A stretch of DNA of 7,345 nucleotides from Bacteroides sp. (GCA_017556595.1 JAFYML010000009.1:1-7345), one strand, 5' to 3'. Shown: positions 1-5,795, numbered from the stretch's first letter. Numbers and translations are program-made. Notes: generated by a model not told the origin, from the sequence alone.

Positions 1-242
1 CCAACAAGATAAGGGCGACCATTCGGCATATAGGCAACCTCCGCTTCACCTCCCATCAAGTAGGCTAACAACACACGAACGGCCAACCACTCGATGCGTC
101 GATGCGGTGCTTTAAATCGGGATAGTTGTTCAAGATAATTCGCCTTATCGGAAAAACATGCAAGCAATGCTTCTTCCGTCTCTTCTACCTTCCAAATACC
201 CCATCGGAAGTCCTCTTCTGTATGTTGAAGGAATAGCGGCAC
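1..242 (-). CDS. 4'-phosphopantetheinyl transferase superfamily protein (N-terminal 80 residues, runs off window)
   Basis: Only the first 80 codons are present; the gene continues beyond position 1. The frame begins at a GTG at 242-240, five bases after the gldE stop. It is the only ordinary start available, because an in-frame TAA lies five codons upstream. The peptide starts MPLFLQHTEEDFRWGIW, has an APHRRIEWLAVRVLLAYL segment at about residues 45-62, and reaches NGRPYLV at residues 74-80. The arginine-rich EWLAVR stretch followed by a GxPYL motif is typical of the Sfp/AcpT-type transferases that move 4'-phosphopantetheine from CoA onto a serine of carrier proteins. The Mg-binding and catalytic motifs would lie in the missing part, so activity and substrate cannot be judged. 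The tight spacing implies co-transcription, and perhaps translational coupling, with gldE. Confidence 0.8.
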   Translation of the reverse strand, partial: MPLFLQHTEEDFRWGIWKVEETEEALLACFSDKANYLEQLSRFKAPHRRIEWLAVRVLLAYLMGGEAEVAYMPNGRPYLV

Positions 243-247
243 GCCGA

Positions 248-1594
248 TTAGTTTTTAGCCTCCTCCACCTTTTTAGGCAAGATGGTAAACTTTACCTTTA
301 AGATGCGACGATTATCCATTTCGAGTACTTCGAACTCATAGTGTTCGTGACAAAGTTTCTCATGAAGTGCAGGAAACTCTCCCTTCAACTCGAGCAACAA
401 GCCAGCCAATGTATCGGCATCGCCCGCTACATCATCGAAGGTTTCTTCGTCTATCTTGGTCACCTTATAGAAATCGGTCAATTGTGTTTTGGCTTCGAAC
501 ACCCACGTATGGTCGTTCAGCACGGCATAGGTGCGTTCTTCGTCATCGTATTCGTCATGAATTTCGCCTACGATTTCTTCGATAATATCTTCCATCGTTA
601 CAATACCCGACGTACCGCCAAACTCATCCACTACGATAGCGATATGAATTTTATTAGCTTGGAAGTCGCGCAATAGGTCGTCAATCATCTTCGTTTCGGG
701 TACGAAATAGGCCGGACGAATCAGTGTTTGCCAACGGAAGTTATCGCCTTTGTTCAAGTGTGGAAGCAAGTCTTTAATGTACAACACGCCCTTGATATTG
801 TCGCGTGTACCGGCATAAACAGGGATACGCGAGTAAGCATTCTCTACGACACATTTCAGCACCTCGGAATAGGGTGTGCGGATTTCCAAATCCACAACAT
901 CGAGACGCGAGGTCATCACCTCTTTGGCCGTTTCAGCGCCAAAGCGAATGATTCCTTCAAGGATATTATTCTCTTCAGAAATCTCGGCTTTGTCGGTCAG
1001 TTCAAGCGCGTGCGACAATTCATCTACCGAAATATTATGATTCTTACGCGCAAATCGTTTGTTCAAGAACGATGTTGAACGTACCAATATTGACGATATA
1101 GGATAGAAGAAAGAACGGCATGCCCAAATACCTGGTGCCGAGAAACGACAAAACTTCAATACATTTTGTGCCGAGAAAATCTTAGGCATGATTTCGCCAA
1201 AGAGCAGCAACAAGAAAGTTAAGATAACGGTTAGCACCAAAAATTCGGCTATAGGCGAGCCGAAATTGACCACTTGCATAAAGAAAATATTGCAAAGCAT
1301 AATGATGGCTACATTAACGAAGTTATTGGTTATCAATATCGTAGCCAAAAGTCTTTCTTTATCGTCAAGTAATTTTTCTATTTTCTCGTCGGAAGGATGT
1401 TTCCCATCTTCCAACTCACTTAAGTCGGTTGGTGTAAGCGAAAAGAAGGCAATCTCTGATGCCGATGCAAAGCCCGATGCGAGCAGAAGGATTCCTGCCG
1501 CAACGATGGCTATGATGGACGATGTTTCCGGTGTATTAACCGATATGCTATTAAAAATGTCGGCCAGTTGGCCTATAAACGTGTCTGAGTCCAA
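248..1594 (-). CDS. gldE: GldE family membrane protein (CNNM/DUF21 + CBS pair + CorC domain)
   Basis: This is a 448-residue inner-membrane protein of the HlyC/CorC (CNNM) family; the Bacteroidota members are named GldE. Hydrophobic segments lie at roughly 26-50, 83-108, 115-138 and 150-175. The GEIMPK motif at 133-138 is the DUF21/CNNM signature. A CBS pair follows at about 225-345, including VVDEFGGTSGIVTMEDIIEE at 321-340, and a CorC/HlyC domain covers about 356-442. In gliding relatives GldE is needed for gliding; other family members handle divalent cations such as Mg. Which role applies here cannot be seen from the sequence. The start is a TTG at 1594 (MDSDTFIGQL). There is no in-frame ATG before the first membrane helix, and a stop lies at 1607-1609, so TTG is the best choice though not certain. 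The gene follows ssb by 32 bases. Confidence 0.9.
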   Translation of the reverse strand: MDSDTFIGQLADIFNSISVNTPETSSIIAIVAAGILLLASGFASASEIAFFSLTPTDLSELEDGKHPSDEKIEKLLDDKERLLATILITNNFVNVAIIMLCNIFFMQVVNFGSPIAEFLVLTVILTFLLLLFGEIMPKIFSAQNVLKFCRFSAPGIWACRSFFYPISSILVRSTSFLNKRFARKNHNISVDELSHALELTDKAEISEENNILEGIIRFGAETAKEVMTSRLDVVDLEIRTPYSEVLKCVVENAYSRIPVYAGTRDNIKGVLYIKDLLPHLNKGDNFRWQTLIRPAYFVPETKMIDDLLRDFQANKIHIAIVVDEFGGTSGIVTMEDIIEEIVGEIHDEYDDEERTYAVLNDHTWVFEAKTQLTDFYKVTKIDEETFDDVAGDADTLAGLLLELKGEFPALHEKLCHEHYEFEVLEMDNRRILKVKFTILPKKVEEAKN

Positions 1595-1626
1595 ATGAGT
1601 TACAGATTAGTGAATACTATTGTTGA

Positions 1627-2052
1627 TTAGAAGGGCAAATCCTCGGCCGGATTGCTCTGAATGGGTTGTGGTTGAGCCGCAGGTTGAGGAGTTGGTGCTA
1701 CGGTTTGTGCGTCACCACCCTTTGGTGTAAGCATCTCCATGTTATCCACAAAAATTTCAGTAATAAAGCGTTGTGCACCGTTTTGGTCGTCGTACGAACG
1801 TGTACGAATGCGGCCTTCCACATACAACTTATCGCCTTTGTGTACAAATTTATCAACGATTTCTCCTAATCGGTTTCTGAACACAAGGTTGTGCCACTCT
1901 GTACGATCGGGCACTTGTGTACCATTTTGAAGTGTATATCCACGTTCGGTTGTTGCTAAACGCAATTGTGCTACACATGCACCTCCGTCAAAGTAGGTTA
2001 CTTTAGGGTCTTGACCCACATTTCCTATTAGGATTACTTTATTTACTGACAT
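1627..2052 (-). CDS. ssb: Single-stranded DNA-binding protein
   Basis: This 141-residue SSB coats single-stranded DNA during replication, recombination and repair and recruits partner proteins through its C-terminal tip. The OB fold spans about residues 1-108. It starts MSVNKVILIGNVGQDPKV and carries TEWHNLV at 51-57, with W53 at the position of the base-stacking tryptophan of E. coli SSB. HKGDKLYVEGRIRTRSY at 71-87 is the classic second half of the fold. A short Pro/Gln-rich linker (about 112-134) leads to the acidic tip EDLPF, which matches the partner-docking tail of bacterial SSBs (DDIPF in E. coli). The length is slightly short because of the small linker. The ATG start has its own promoter upstream (2090-2121). 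It sits 72 bases behind mutY and 32 bases ahead of gldE, so read-through from mutY is also possible. Confidence 0.97.
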   Translation of the reverse strand: MSVNKVILIGNVGQDPKVTYFDGGACVAQLRLATTERGYTLQNGTQVPDRTEWHNLVFRNRLGEIVDKFVHKGDKLYVEGRIRTRSYDDQNGAQRFITEIFVDNMEMLTPKGGDAQTVAPTPQPAAQPQPIQSNPAEDLPF

Positions 2053-2089
2053 ATTTATACTGTTTTGAATTAACGATTTAATTTTTCGC

Positions 2090-2121
2090 CAAAATTAAAG
2101 AGAATATCAACATCATGCAAA
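2090..2121 (-). promoter_or_regulatory. Bacteroidota-type promoter for ssb
   Basis: Read on the minus strand, TTTG (2121-2118) is followed after 20 bases by TAATTTTG (2097-2090). This matches the TTTG / TAnnTTTG arrangement known for the primary sigma factor of Bacteroides. Transcription would start around 2083-2086, giving a leader of roughly 30 bases before the ssb ATG at 2052. It lies entirely in the mutY-ssb gap, so ssb, gldE and the transferase gene can be expressed independently of mutY. Confidence 0.7.
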
Positions 2122-2124
2122 CTT

Positions 2125-3168
2125 TCATACATATTTTTCTATAAATGCATGCATCAAGCGCGACACGGGATAAGTATCTATTTCACTAATCGCTATGCGC
2201 TTGAAGTTTGAGAATGAAAGCGATGTTTCGGGCAAAGAAATTTCATAGAAATTAGTGTAGATAACGCGATGCGACAAGACATGTTTCACGCCTCGACGCA
2301 CCAATTTGAACGGCACACAAGCATCATCGGCATGAAGCAACTCTCTTACTTGCGGCAAGGCGGCAAACGCCTCGGGCGATACTTCGCTATCTGTTTCAAT
2401 CAGCGGAAATTCGAAAAGATTTCGCCAAATATCATTCCCCTGACGCTTATTTATAAAGGTGTACGCGCCCATGCGTACATATATATAATTAAAATAACGA
2501 TTTGTCACTTGCGTTTTATGTTGTTTCACCGGCAATGCGCCTACGCATCCTCGTCGGAAAGCTTCGCACCCCTCGGCAAGCGGACAAGCCAAGCAATCGG
2601 GCGAATGCGGCACACATTGTAATGCGCCAAAATCCATAATCGCTTGATTGTATCTGCCTGGGTTGCTTTTATCCAACATTTCATCTGCCAAGAAGGCAAA
2701 ATATTTTTTCCCTTCAGTAGAATCTATCGGAAGCTCTACACCAAAGTAGCGCGACAACACACGATACACATTACCATCTACCACAGCATACGGCATGTCG
2801 TAGGCAATGGAGCAAATGGCAGCAGCCGTGTATTCGCCCACCCCTTTCATTGCGCGCACCTGCGCATACTGTTCGGGGAAAGCGCCGGACACACTCCGTG
2901 CAGCTTGATGCAAATTGCGTGCTCGCGAATAGTAGCCCAATCCCTGCCAAAGCTTCAACACCTCCTCCTCGTCGGCCTCGGCCAAAGAAGCCACCGTAGG
3001 AAAACGCTTCATGAAACGCTCGTAATAGGCCAATCCTTGCGCCACGCGCGTCTGTTGCAAGATGATTTCCGATATCCAAATGGCATACGGATTCTTCGTT
3101 TCGCGCCAAGGCAAATCGCGTTTATTTGCATCGTACCACCTCGATAAAGTAGCTGTAAACTCGTTCAT
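2125..3168 (-). CDS. mutY: A/G-specific adenine DNA glycosylase MutY
   Basis: MutY removes adenine mispaired with 8-oxoguanine in base-excision repair. With the ATG at 3168 the product has 347 residues, normal for the family. Visible features are the catalytic glutamate in SEIILQQTR (E34), the helix-hairpin-helix MKGVGEYTAAA (107-117), and the catalytic aspartate in VVDGNVYR (D131). The [4Fe-4S] ligands are C185, C192, C195 and C201 in the expected C-x6-C-x2-C-x5-C spacing. The C-terminal third is the NUDIX-like 8-oxoG recognition domain, with LSHR resembling the FSH recognition motif. The frame can be extended to a TTG at 3198 (ten more residues). I prefer the ATG because MNEFTATLSRWYDANKRDLPWR begins as MutY proteins normally do. 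It is first in a leftward cluster with ssb and gldE and is divergent from the HU gene. Confidence 0.96.
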   Translation of the reverse strand: MNEFTATLSRWYDANKRDLPWRETKNPYAIWISEIILQQTRVAQGLAYYERFMKRFPTVASLAEADEEEVLKLWQGLGYYSRARNLHQAARSVSGAFPEQYAQVRAMKGVGEYTAAAICSIAYDMPYAVVDGNVYRVLSRYFGVELPIDSTEGKKYFAFLADEMLDKSNPGRYNQAIMDFGALQCVPHSPDCLACPLAEGCEAFRRGCVGALPVKQHKTQVTNRYFNYIYVRMGAYTFINKRQGNDIWRNLFEFPLIETDSEVSPEAFAALPQVRELLHADDACVPFKLVRRGVKHVLSHRVIYTNFYEISLPETSLSFSNFKRIAISEIDTYPVSRLMHAFIEKYV

Positions 3169-3173
3169 GAGTG

Positions 3174-3181
3174 CAAAAATA
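3174..3181 (-). promoter_or_regulatory. Possible -7 element for mutY, very close to the start codon
   Basis: On the minus strand TATTTTTG matches TAnnTTTG and ends five bases before the mutY ATG at 3168. A TTTG at 3199-3196 lies only 14 bases upstream, shorter than the usual 19-21, so the -33 match is poor. If used, transcription would begin at or within a few bases of the start codon, giving a leaderless or nearly leaderless message. The region is AT-rich, so a chance match is a real possibility. Confidence 0.3.
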
Positions 3182-3267
3182 GTGCTTTTTGAAAGCAAAT
3201 AACCCCCAAGACAACAATTTTTTGAAAAAATGTAGAGAATATATTTTTTAGAGCCGTCAAAAAGCTA

Positions 3268-3275
3268 TATATTTG
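3268..3275 (+). promoter_or_regulatory. -7 element of the HU gene promoter
   Basis: TATATTTG matches TAnnTTTG exactly. The place where a -33 TTTG would be expected holds only a T-run (TTTTTT at 3244-3249), so that element is degenerate. Transcription would start near 3280, about 45 bases before the ATG, leaving an A/T-rich leader. Upstream there are several A- and T-runs, including the 15-base palindrome ATTTTTT-G-AAAAAAT at 3217-3231, which may curve the DNA or boost transcription. Confidence 0.5.
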
Positions 3276-3326
3276 CAGTCCAAAAAATTAAGAAAACATT
3301 AGTAACAATATTTATTTTATAAAAAA

Positions 3327-3602
3327 ATGACAAAAGCTGATATTGTAAACGAAATTGCTAAAAACACTGGCATCGACAAAACAACAGTTTTAGCCACTGT
3401 AGAAGCATTTATGGAAGCCGTTAAGGGCTCATTGAGTAAGGAAGAAAACGTGTATTTGCGTGGATTCGGTAGCTTCATCGTGAAGAAAAGAGCACAAAAA
3501 ACTGCTCGCAACATCTCGAAGAACACTACAATCATCATCCCAGAGCACAACATTCCAGCCTTCAAGCCTGCTAAGACTTTCACTCTTTCAGTAAAAAAAT
3601 AA
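3327..3602 (+). CDS. HU family DNA-binding protein
   Basis: This is a 91-residue nucleoid protein of the HU/IHF family, which forms dimers that bind and bend DNA. The N-terminal helical part (MTKADIVNEIAKNTGIDKTT, 1-20) and the core signature YLRGFGSFIVKKR (43-55) align without gaps to E. coli HU, with F47 and F50 at the same positions. The C-terminal strand AFKPAKTF is also typical. The arm differs: E. coli HU has RNP at 61-63, whereas this protein has R61-N62-I63 followed by SKN. The proline that wedges between base pairs is therefore replaced by isoleucine. The ATG start is preceded by an A/T-only stretch without a Shine-Dalgarno sequence. It is the first gene of a rightward group with the tiny basic-protein gene 35 bases downstream and rng after that. 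Confidence 0.95.
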   Translation: MTKADIVNEIAKNTGIDKTTVLATVEAFMEAVKGSLSKEENVYLRGFGSFIVKKRAQKTARNISKNTTIIIPEHNIPAFKPAKTFTLSVKK

Positions 3603-3637
3603 TCAACATAGTAGTAACCCATTAAATTTTTTAAGCT

Positions 3638-3730
3638 ATGCCAAGCGGAAAGAAGAAAAAAAGACATAAAATGTCTACGCATAAGCGTAAAAAAAGACTA
3701 AGAAAGAACAGACATAAAAGCAAGAAGTAA
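3638..3730 (+). CDS. 30-residue very basic protein, AURKAIP1/COX24 (mS38/bS22)-like putative ribosomal protein
   Basis: The frame runs from the ATG at 3638 to the TAA at 3728-3730. It encodes 30 residues, starting MPSGKKKKRHKMSTHKRKKR and ending LRKNRHKSKK. Of these, 21 are Lys, Arg or His, and there are no acidic residues. The core R-x-K-M-x-x-H-K-x-x-K resembles the C-terminal domain of mitochondrial mS38 (AURKAIP1/COX24), whose short bacterial relatives include mycobacterial bS22, a small-subunit ribosomal protein. From general knowledge, close copies of this peptide occur in many Bacteroidota beside rng. By inference it is an rRNA-binding ribosomal or ribosome-associated protein. It sits 35 bases after the HU stop with no promoter-like TAnnTTTG between, so it is probably co-transcribed with HU. 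Its length makes it easy for gene finders to miss. Confidence 0.8.
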   Translation: MPSGKKKKRHKMSTHKRKKRLRKNRHKSKK

Positions 3731-3743
3731 TTTCTAAGTCTGC

Positions 3744-3773
3744 ATGGACAAAATAAAGAACAAACTTGTGTGA
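3744..3773 (+). other. Possible nine-residue upstream reading frame in the rng leader
   Basis: ATG at 3744 opens a frame reading MDKIKNKLV and ending at TGA 3771-3773. It covers the whole 5' arm of the leader hairpin (3751-3765), so a ribosome translating it would melt that arm. No Shine-Dalgarno sequence is visible, which is normal for this phylum. A frame this short is expected often by chance; only its position relative to the hairpin makes it worth noting. Confidence 0.25.
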
Positions 3774-3807
3774 ACATACAAACTTCTCGCGGGTTTGTTC
3801 TTTGTTT
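3751..3807 (+). promoter_or_regulatory. Long leader hairpin between the small basic-protein gene and rng
   Basis: Bases 3751-3765 pair with 3793-3807 over 15 positions without a bulge (one T-G wobble, 3754/3804). The core is AAAGAACAAAC with GTTTGTTCTTT. The 27-base loop can form a small inner hairpin (3766-3781). A second copy of ACAAAC at 3778-3783 can compete for the GTTTGT at 3793-3798. The stem is AT-rich and its 3' arm is T-rich. It could be a weak terminator or attenuator behind the small gene, or a 5' leader structure controlling rng, which begins 34 bases later. E. coli RNase E is autoregulated through hairpins in its leader; whether this applies here is inference. Confidence 0.6.
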
Positions 3808-3840
3808 AATAGTGAATTGATAACTAACCAGAAAAACAAA

Positions 3841-5415
3841 GTGACAAGCGAACTTGTAGTTGACGTACAGCCCAAAGAAGTCTCCATCGCCCTGCTCGAA
3901 GACAAGCAACTCGTGGAACTTCAACGCGAAGGAAGAACAGCCTCTTTCTCCGTGGGCAACATCTATTTAGGCCGCATCAAGAAACTGATGCCCGGCTTAA
4001 ATGCCTGTTTCGTGGATGTAGGATACGAAAAAGACGCTTTTCTTCACTACCAAGACCTAGGTCCCCAATTCAATTCGCTGGAGAAACACATCAAGCAAGT
4101 CCTAAGCAACCAAAAGAAGCTCGCCCCCATCAGCAAAGCACCCCTCCAACCCGAACTTGAGAAAGAAGGCACCGTAGCCGACACACTACAAGTGGGCCAA
4201 GAAGTAGTGGTGCAAATTGTGAAGGAACCCATTTCAACCAAAGGACCACGACTTACCTCCGAAATTTCATTTGCCGGACGCTACCTCGTGCTCATCCCCT
4301 TCAACGACAAGGTATCCGTATCACAAAAAATCAAGTCGAGCGAAGAACGCGCACGCCTCAAACAACTACTGATGAGCATCAAGCCGAAAAACTTCGGCAT
4401 CATCGTACGCACAGTAGCCGAAGGCAAGAGAGTAGCCGAACTCGATGGGGAATTGAAAATCCTTTTGAAGCACTGGGAAGACGCCATGATCAAAGTCCAA
4501 AAAGCTACAAAGTACCCCACCCTAATCTACGAAGAAACCAGCCGCGCCGTAGGATTGCTGCGCGACCTCTTCAACCCCTCTTTCGAAAACATACACGTAA
4601 ATAACGAAGAGGTGTACAACGAAATTAAGGACTACGTAGCCCTCATCGCCCCTGAACGGGCAGGCATTGTCAAACTATACAAAGGCGAACTCCCCATCTA
4701 CGACAACTTTGCCATCACCAAGCAAATCAAGTCATCCTTCGGCAAAACCGTCTCCTACAAAAGCGGAGCCTACCTGATTATTGAGCATACCGAGGCGCTT
4801 CACGTCGTTGACGTGAACAGCGGAAACCGCACCAAAAATGCCAACGGACAGGAAGCCAACGCACTCGAAGTAAACCTTGGAGCAGCCGACGAACTAGCAC
4901 GCCAACTACGGTTGCGCGATATGGGAGGCATCATCGTTGTCGACTTCATCGACATGGGATTGGCAGAAAACAGGCAGAAACTATACGAACGCATGTGCCA
5001 AAACATGCAGAAAGACCGTGCCCGCCACAACATTCTGCCCTTGAGCAAATTCGGACTGATGCAAATAACACGCCAACGCGTGCGCCCTGCAATGGATGTA
5101 AACACTAGCGAAACATGCCCCACCTGTTTCGGAAAAGGAACCATCAAATCATCCATCCTTTTCACCGACACGTTGGAAAGCAAAATCGACTACCTGGTCA
5201 ACAAGCTGAAGATAAAGAAGTTTACGTTACACATCCACCCATACATCGCCGCCTACATCAACCAAGGATTCATCTCCTTGAAACGCAAGTGGCAAATGAA
5301 GTATGGATTCGGCATAAAAGTTGTACCGAGCCAAAAACTCGCTTTCCTCGAATATGTATTCTACGACCCACAAGGCGAAGAGATAGACATGAAAGAAGAA
5401 ATCGAGATTAAGTAA
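3841..5415 (+). CDS. rng: Ribonuclease G (RNase E/G family endoribonuclease)
   Basis: This is a 524-residue single-strand-specific endoribonuclease of the RNase E/G family, expected to act in rRNA maturation and mRNA decay. An S1-type RNA-binding domain occupies about residues 30-150 (SFSVGNIYLGRIKKLMPGLN at 35-54), with an insertion rich in Lys/Gln. The two metal-binding aspartates are visible: D324 in VVDVNSGNR and D368 in VVDFIDM. The zinc-link cysteines are C426 and C429 in CPTCFGKG. There is no long acidic or disordered C-terminal scaffold of the RNase E kind, so RNase G is the better name. I chose the GTG at 3841 because MTSELVVDVQPKE is the usual family beginning. A TTG at 3766 would add 25 unrelated residues encoded within the leader hairpin. 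A strong terminator follows at once. Confidence 0.95.
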   Translation: MTSELVVDVQPKEVSIALLEDKQLVELQREGRTASFSVGNIYLGRIKKLMPGLNACFVDVGYEKDAFLHYQDLGPQFNSLEKHIKQVLSNQKKLAPISKAPLQPELEKEGTVADTLQVGQEVVVQIVKEPISTKGPRLTSEISFAGRYLVLIPFNDKVSVSQKIKSSEERARLKQLLMSIKPKNFGIIVRTVAEGKRVAELDGELKILLKHWEDAMIKVQKATKYPTLIYEETSRAVGLLRDLFNPSFENIHVNNEEVYNEIKDYVALIAPERAGIVKLYKGELPIYDNFAITKQIKSSFGKTVSYKSGAYLIIEHTEALHVVDVNSGNRTKNANGQEANALEVNLGAADELARQLRLRDMGGIIVVDFIDMGLAENRQKLYERMCQNMQKDRARHNILPLSKFGLMQITRQRVRPAMDVNTSETCPTCFGKGTIKSSILFTDTLESKIDYLVNKLKIKKFTLHIHPYIAAYINQGFISLKRKWQMKYGFGIKVVPSQKLAFLEYVFYDPQGEEIDMKEEIEIK

Positions 5416-5423
5416 TCTAAATG

Positions 5424-5461
5424 AAATCGGCGAAGAGGAACATTCTTCGCCGATTTTGTTT
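5424..5461 (+). terminator. Intrinsic terminator after rng
   Basis: A perfect 13-bp stem (AAATCGGCGAAGA at 5424-5436 with TCTTCGCCGATTT at 5444-5456) has a 7-base loop (GGAACAT). It is followed by a T-rich tail (TTTTGTTTAT). It starts nine bases after the rng stop and separates the HU/rng block from the cytochrome bd operon. The reverse strand lacks a T-run after the stem, so it looks one-directional. Confidence 0.9.
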
Positions 5462-5501
5462 ATACACAAATAACCCACTAAACAATAGTTTGTTCGCAAA
5501 A

Positions 5502-5532
5502 GTTGCATTCTTCAAAATTATCCCTATATTTG
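5502..5532 (+). promoter_or_regulatory. Promoter of the DUF4492-cydA-cydB operon
   Basis: TTG at 5503-5505 is followed after 19 bases by TATATTTG at 5525-5532, matching the Bacteroidota -33/-7 pattern. Transcription would start near 5537-5540, about 20 bases before the ATG at 5559. A perfect small inverted repeat, GCAA-AAG-TTGC (5496-5506), overlaps the -33 element, and TTTG-TTCG-CAAA (5489-5500) lies just upstream. Either could be part of an operator for oxygen or redox control, but no known regulator consensus is recognised. Confidence 0.65.
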
Positions 5533-5558
5533 TAGCGATATACCCTTAAGAGAAGACT

Positions 5559-5783
5559 ATGAAAAGTACTATCCGCTCCATTTGGAACTTCTACGCCGAA
5601 GGGTTCAGACAGATGACATGGGGGAAAAACCTATGGCTACTGATTCTGCTGAAACTAATTTTCCTATTTGCCATCTTAAGAATGTTCTTCTTCCGCCCCA
5701 CCCTTTCGGGAAAGAGCGAAGAAGAGAAAATAGAGCATGTGGGTATGCAACTCACTCGTCCCATAACCGACAACAATAAATAA
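5559..5783 (+). CDS. DUF4492 family small membrane protein upstream of cydA
   Basis: This is a 74-residue protein with one clear membrane helix (about 25-45, LWLLILLKLIFLFAILRMFF). Before the helix is a basic/aromatic N-terminus (STIRSIWNFYAEGFRQMTWG). After it comes a polar C-terminal tail with an acidic patch (GKSEEEKIEH). The sequence and position fit the DUF4492 family, which is found next to cytochrome bd genes in Bacteroidota. Its function has not, to my knowledge, been established. It has its own promoter and its stop lies 12 bases before the cydA ATG, so it is the first gene of the cyd operon. By inference it may be an accessory, assembly or stabilising subunit of the bd oxidase, comparable in role to CydX, although it is longer and shows no obvious sequence likeness to CydX. 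Confidence 0.85.
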   Translation: MKSTIRSIWNFYAEGFRQMTWGKNLWLLILLKLIFLFAILRMFFFRPTLSGKSEEEKIEHVGMQLTRPITDNNK

Positions 5784-5795
5784 ACAACAGATATC

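Noticed and set aside
1188..1598. 136-codon open frame on the plus strand opposite gldE
   Set aside because: It lies entirely antisense to the conserved gldE gene. The translation is low in complexity (Ser/Lys/Ile-rich) and matches nothing I recognise; it is a shadow of gldE codon use.
3169..3198. N-terminal extension of mutY from a TTG at 3198
   Set aside because: The ATG at 3168 gives a normal MutY N-terminus, and the extension overlaps a promoter-like element.
3603..3637. TTAAATTTTTTAA near-palindrome between the HU gene and the small basic-protein gene as a terminator
   Set aside because: The arms are four or five A/T pairs with no G or C, too weak for an intrinsic terminator. Co-transcription is more likely.
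3766..3840. N-terminal extension of rng by 25 residues from a TTG at 3766
   Set aside because: The extra residues do not resemble RNase G proteins and are encoded in the leader hairpin and its flank. The GTG at 3841 gives the family-typical MTSELVVDVQ beginning.
3631..3924. Minus-strand frame of 97 codons opposite the small basic-protein gene and the rng start
   Set aside because: Its Leu/Phe-rich stretch is simply the complement of the Lys/Arg codons of the 30-residue gene. There is no promoter or recognisable domain.
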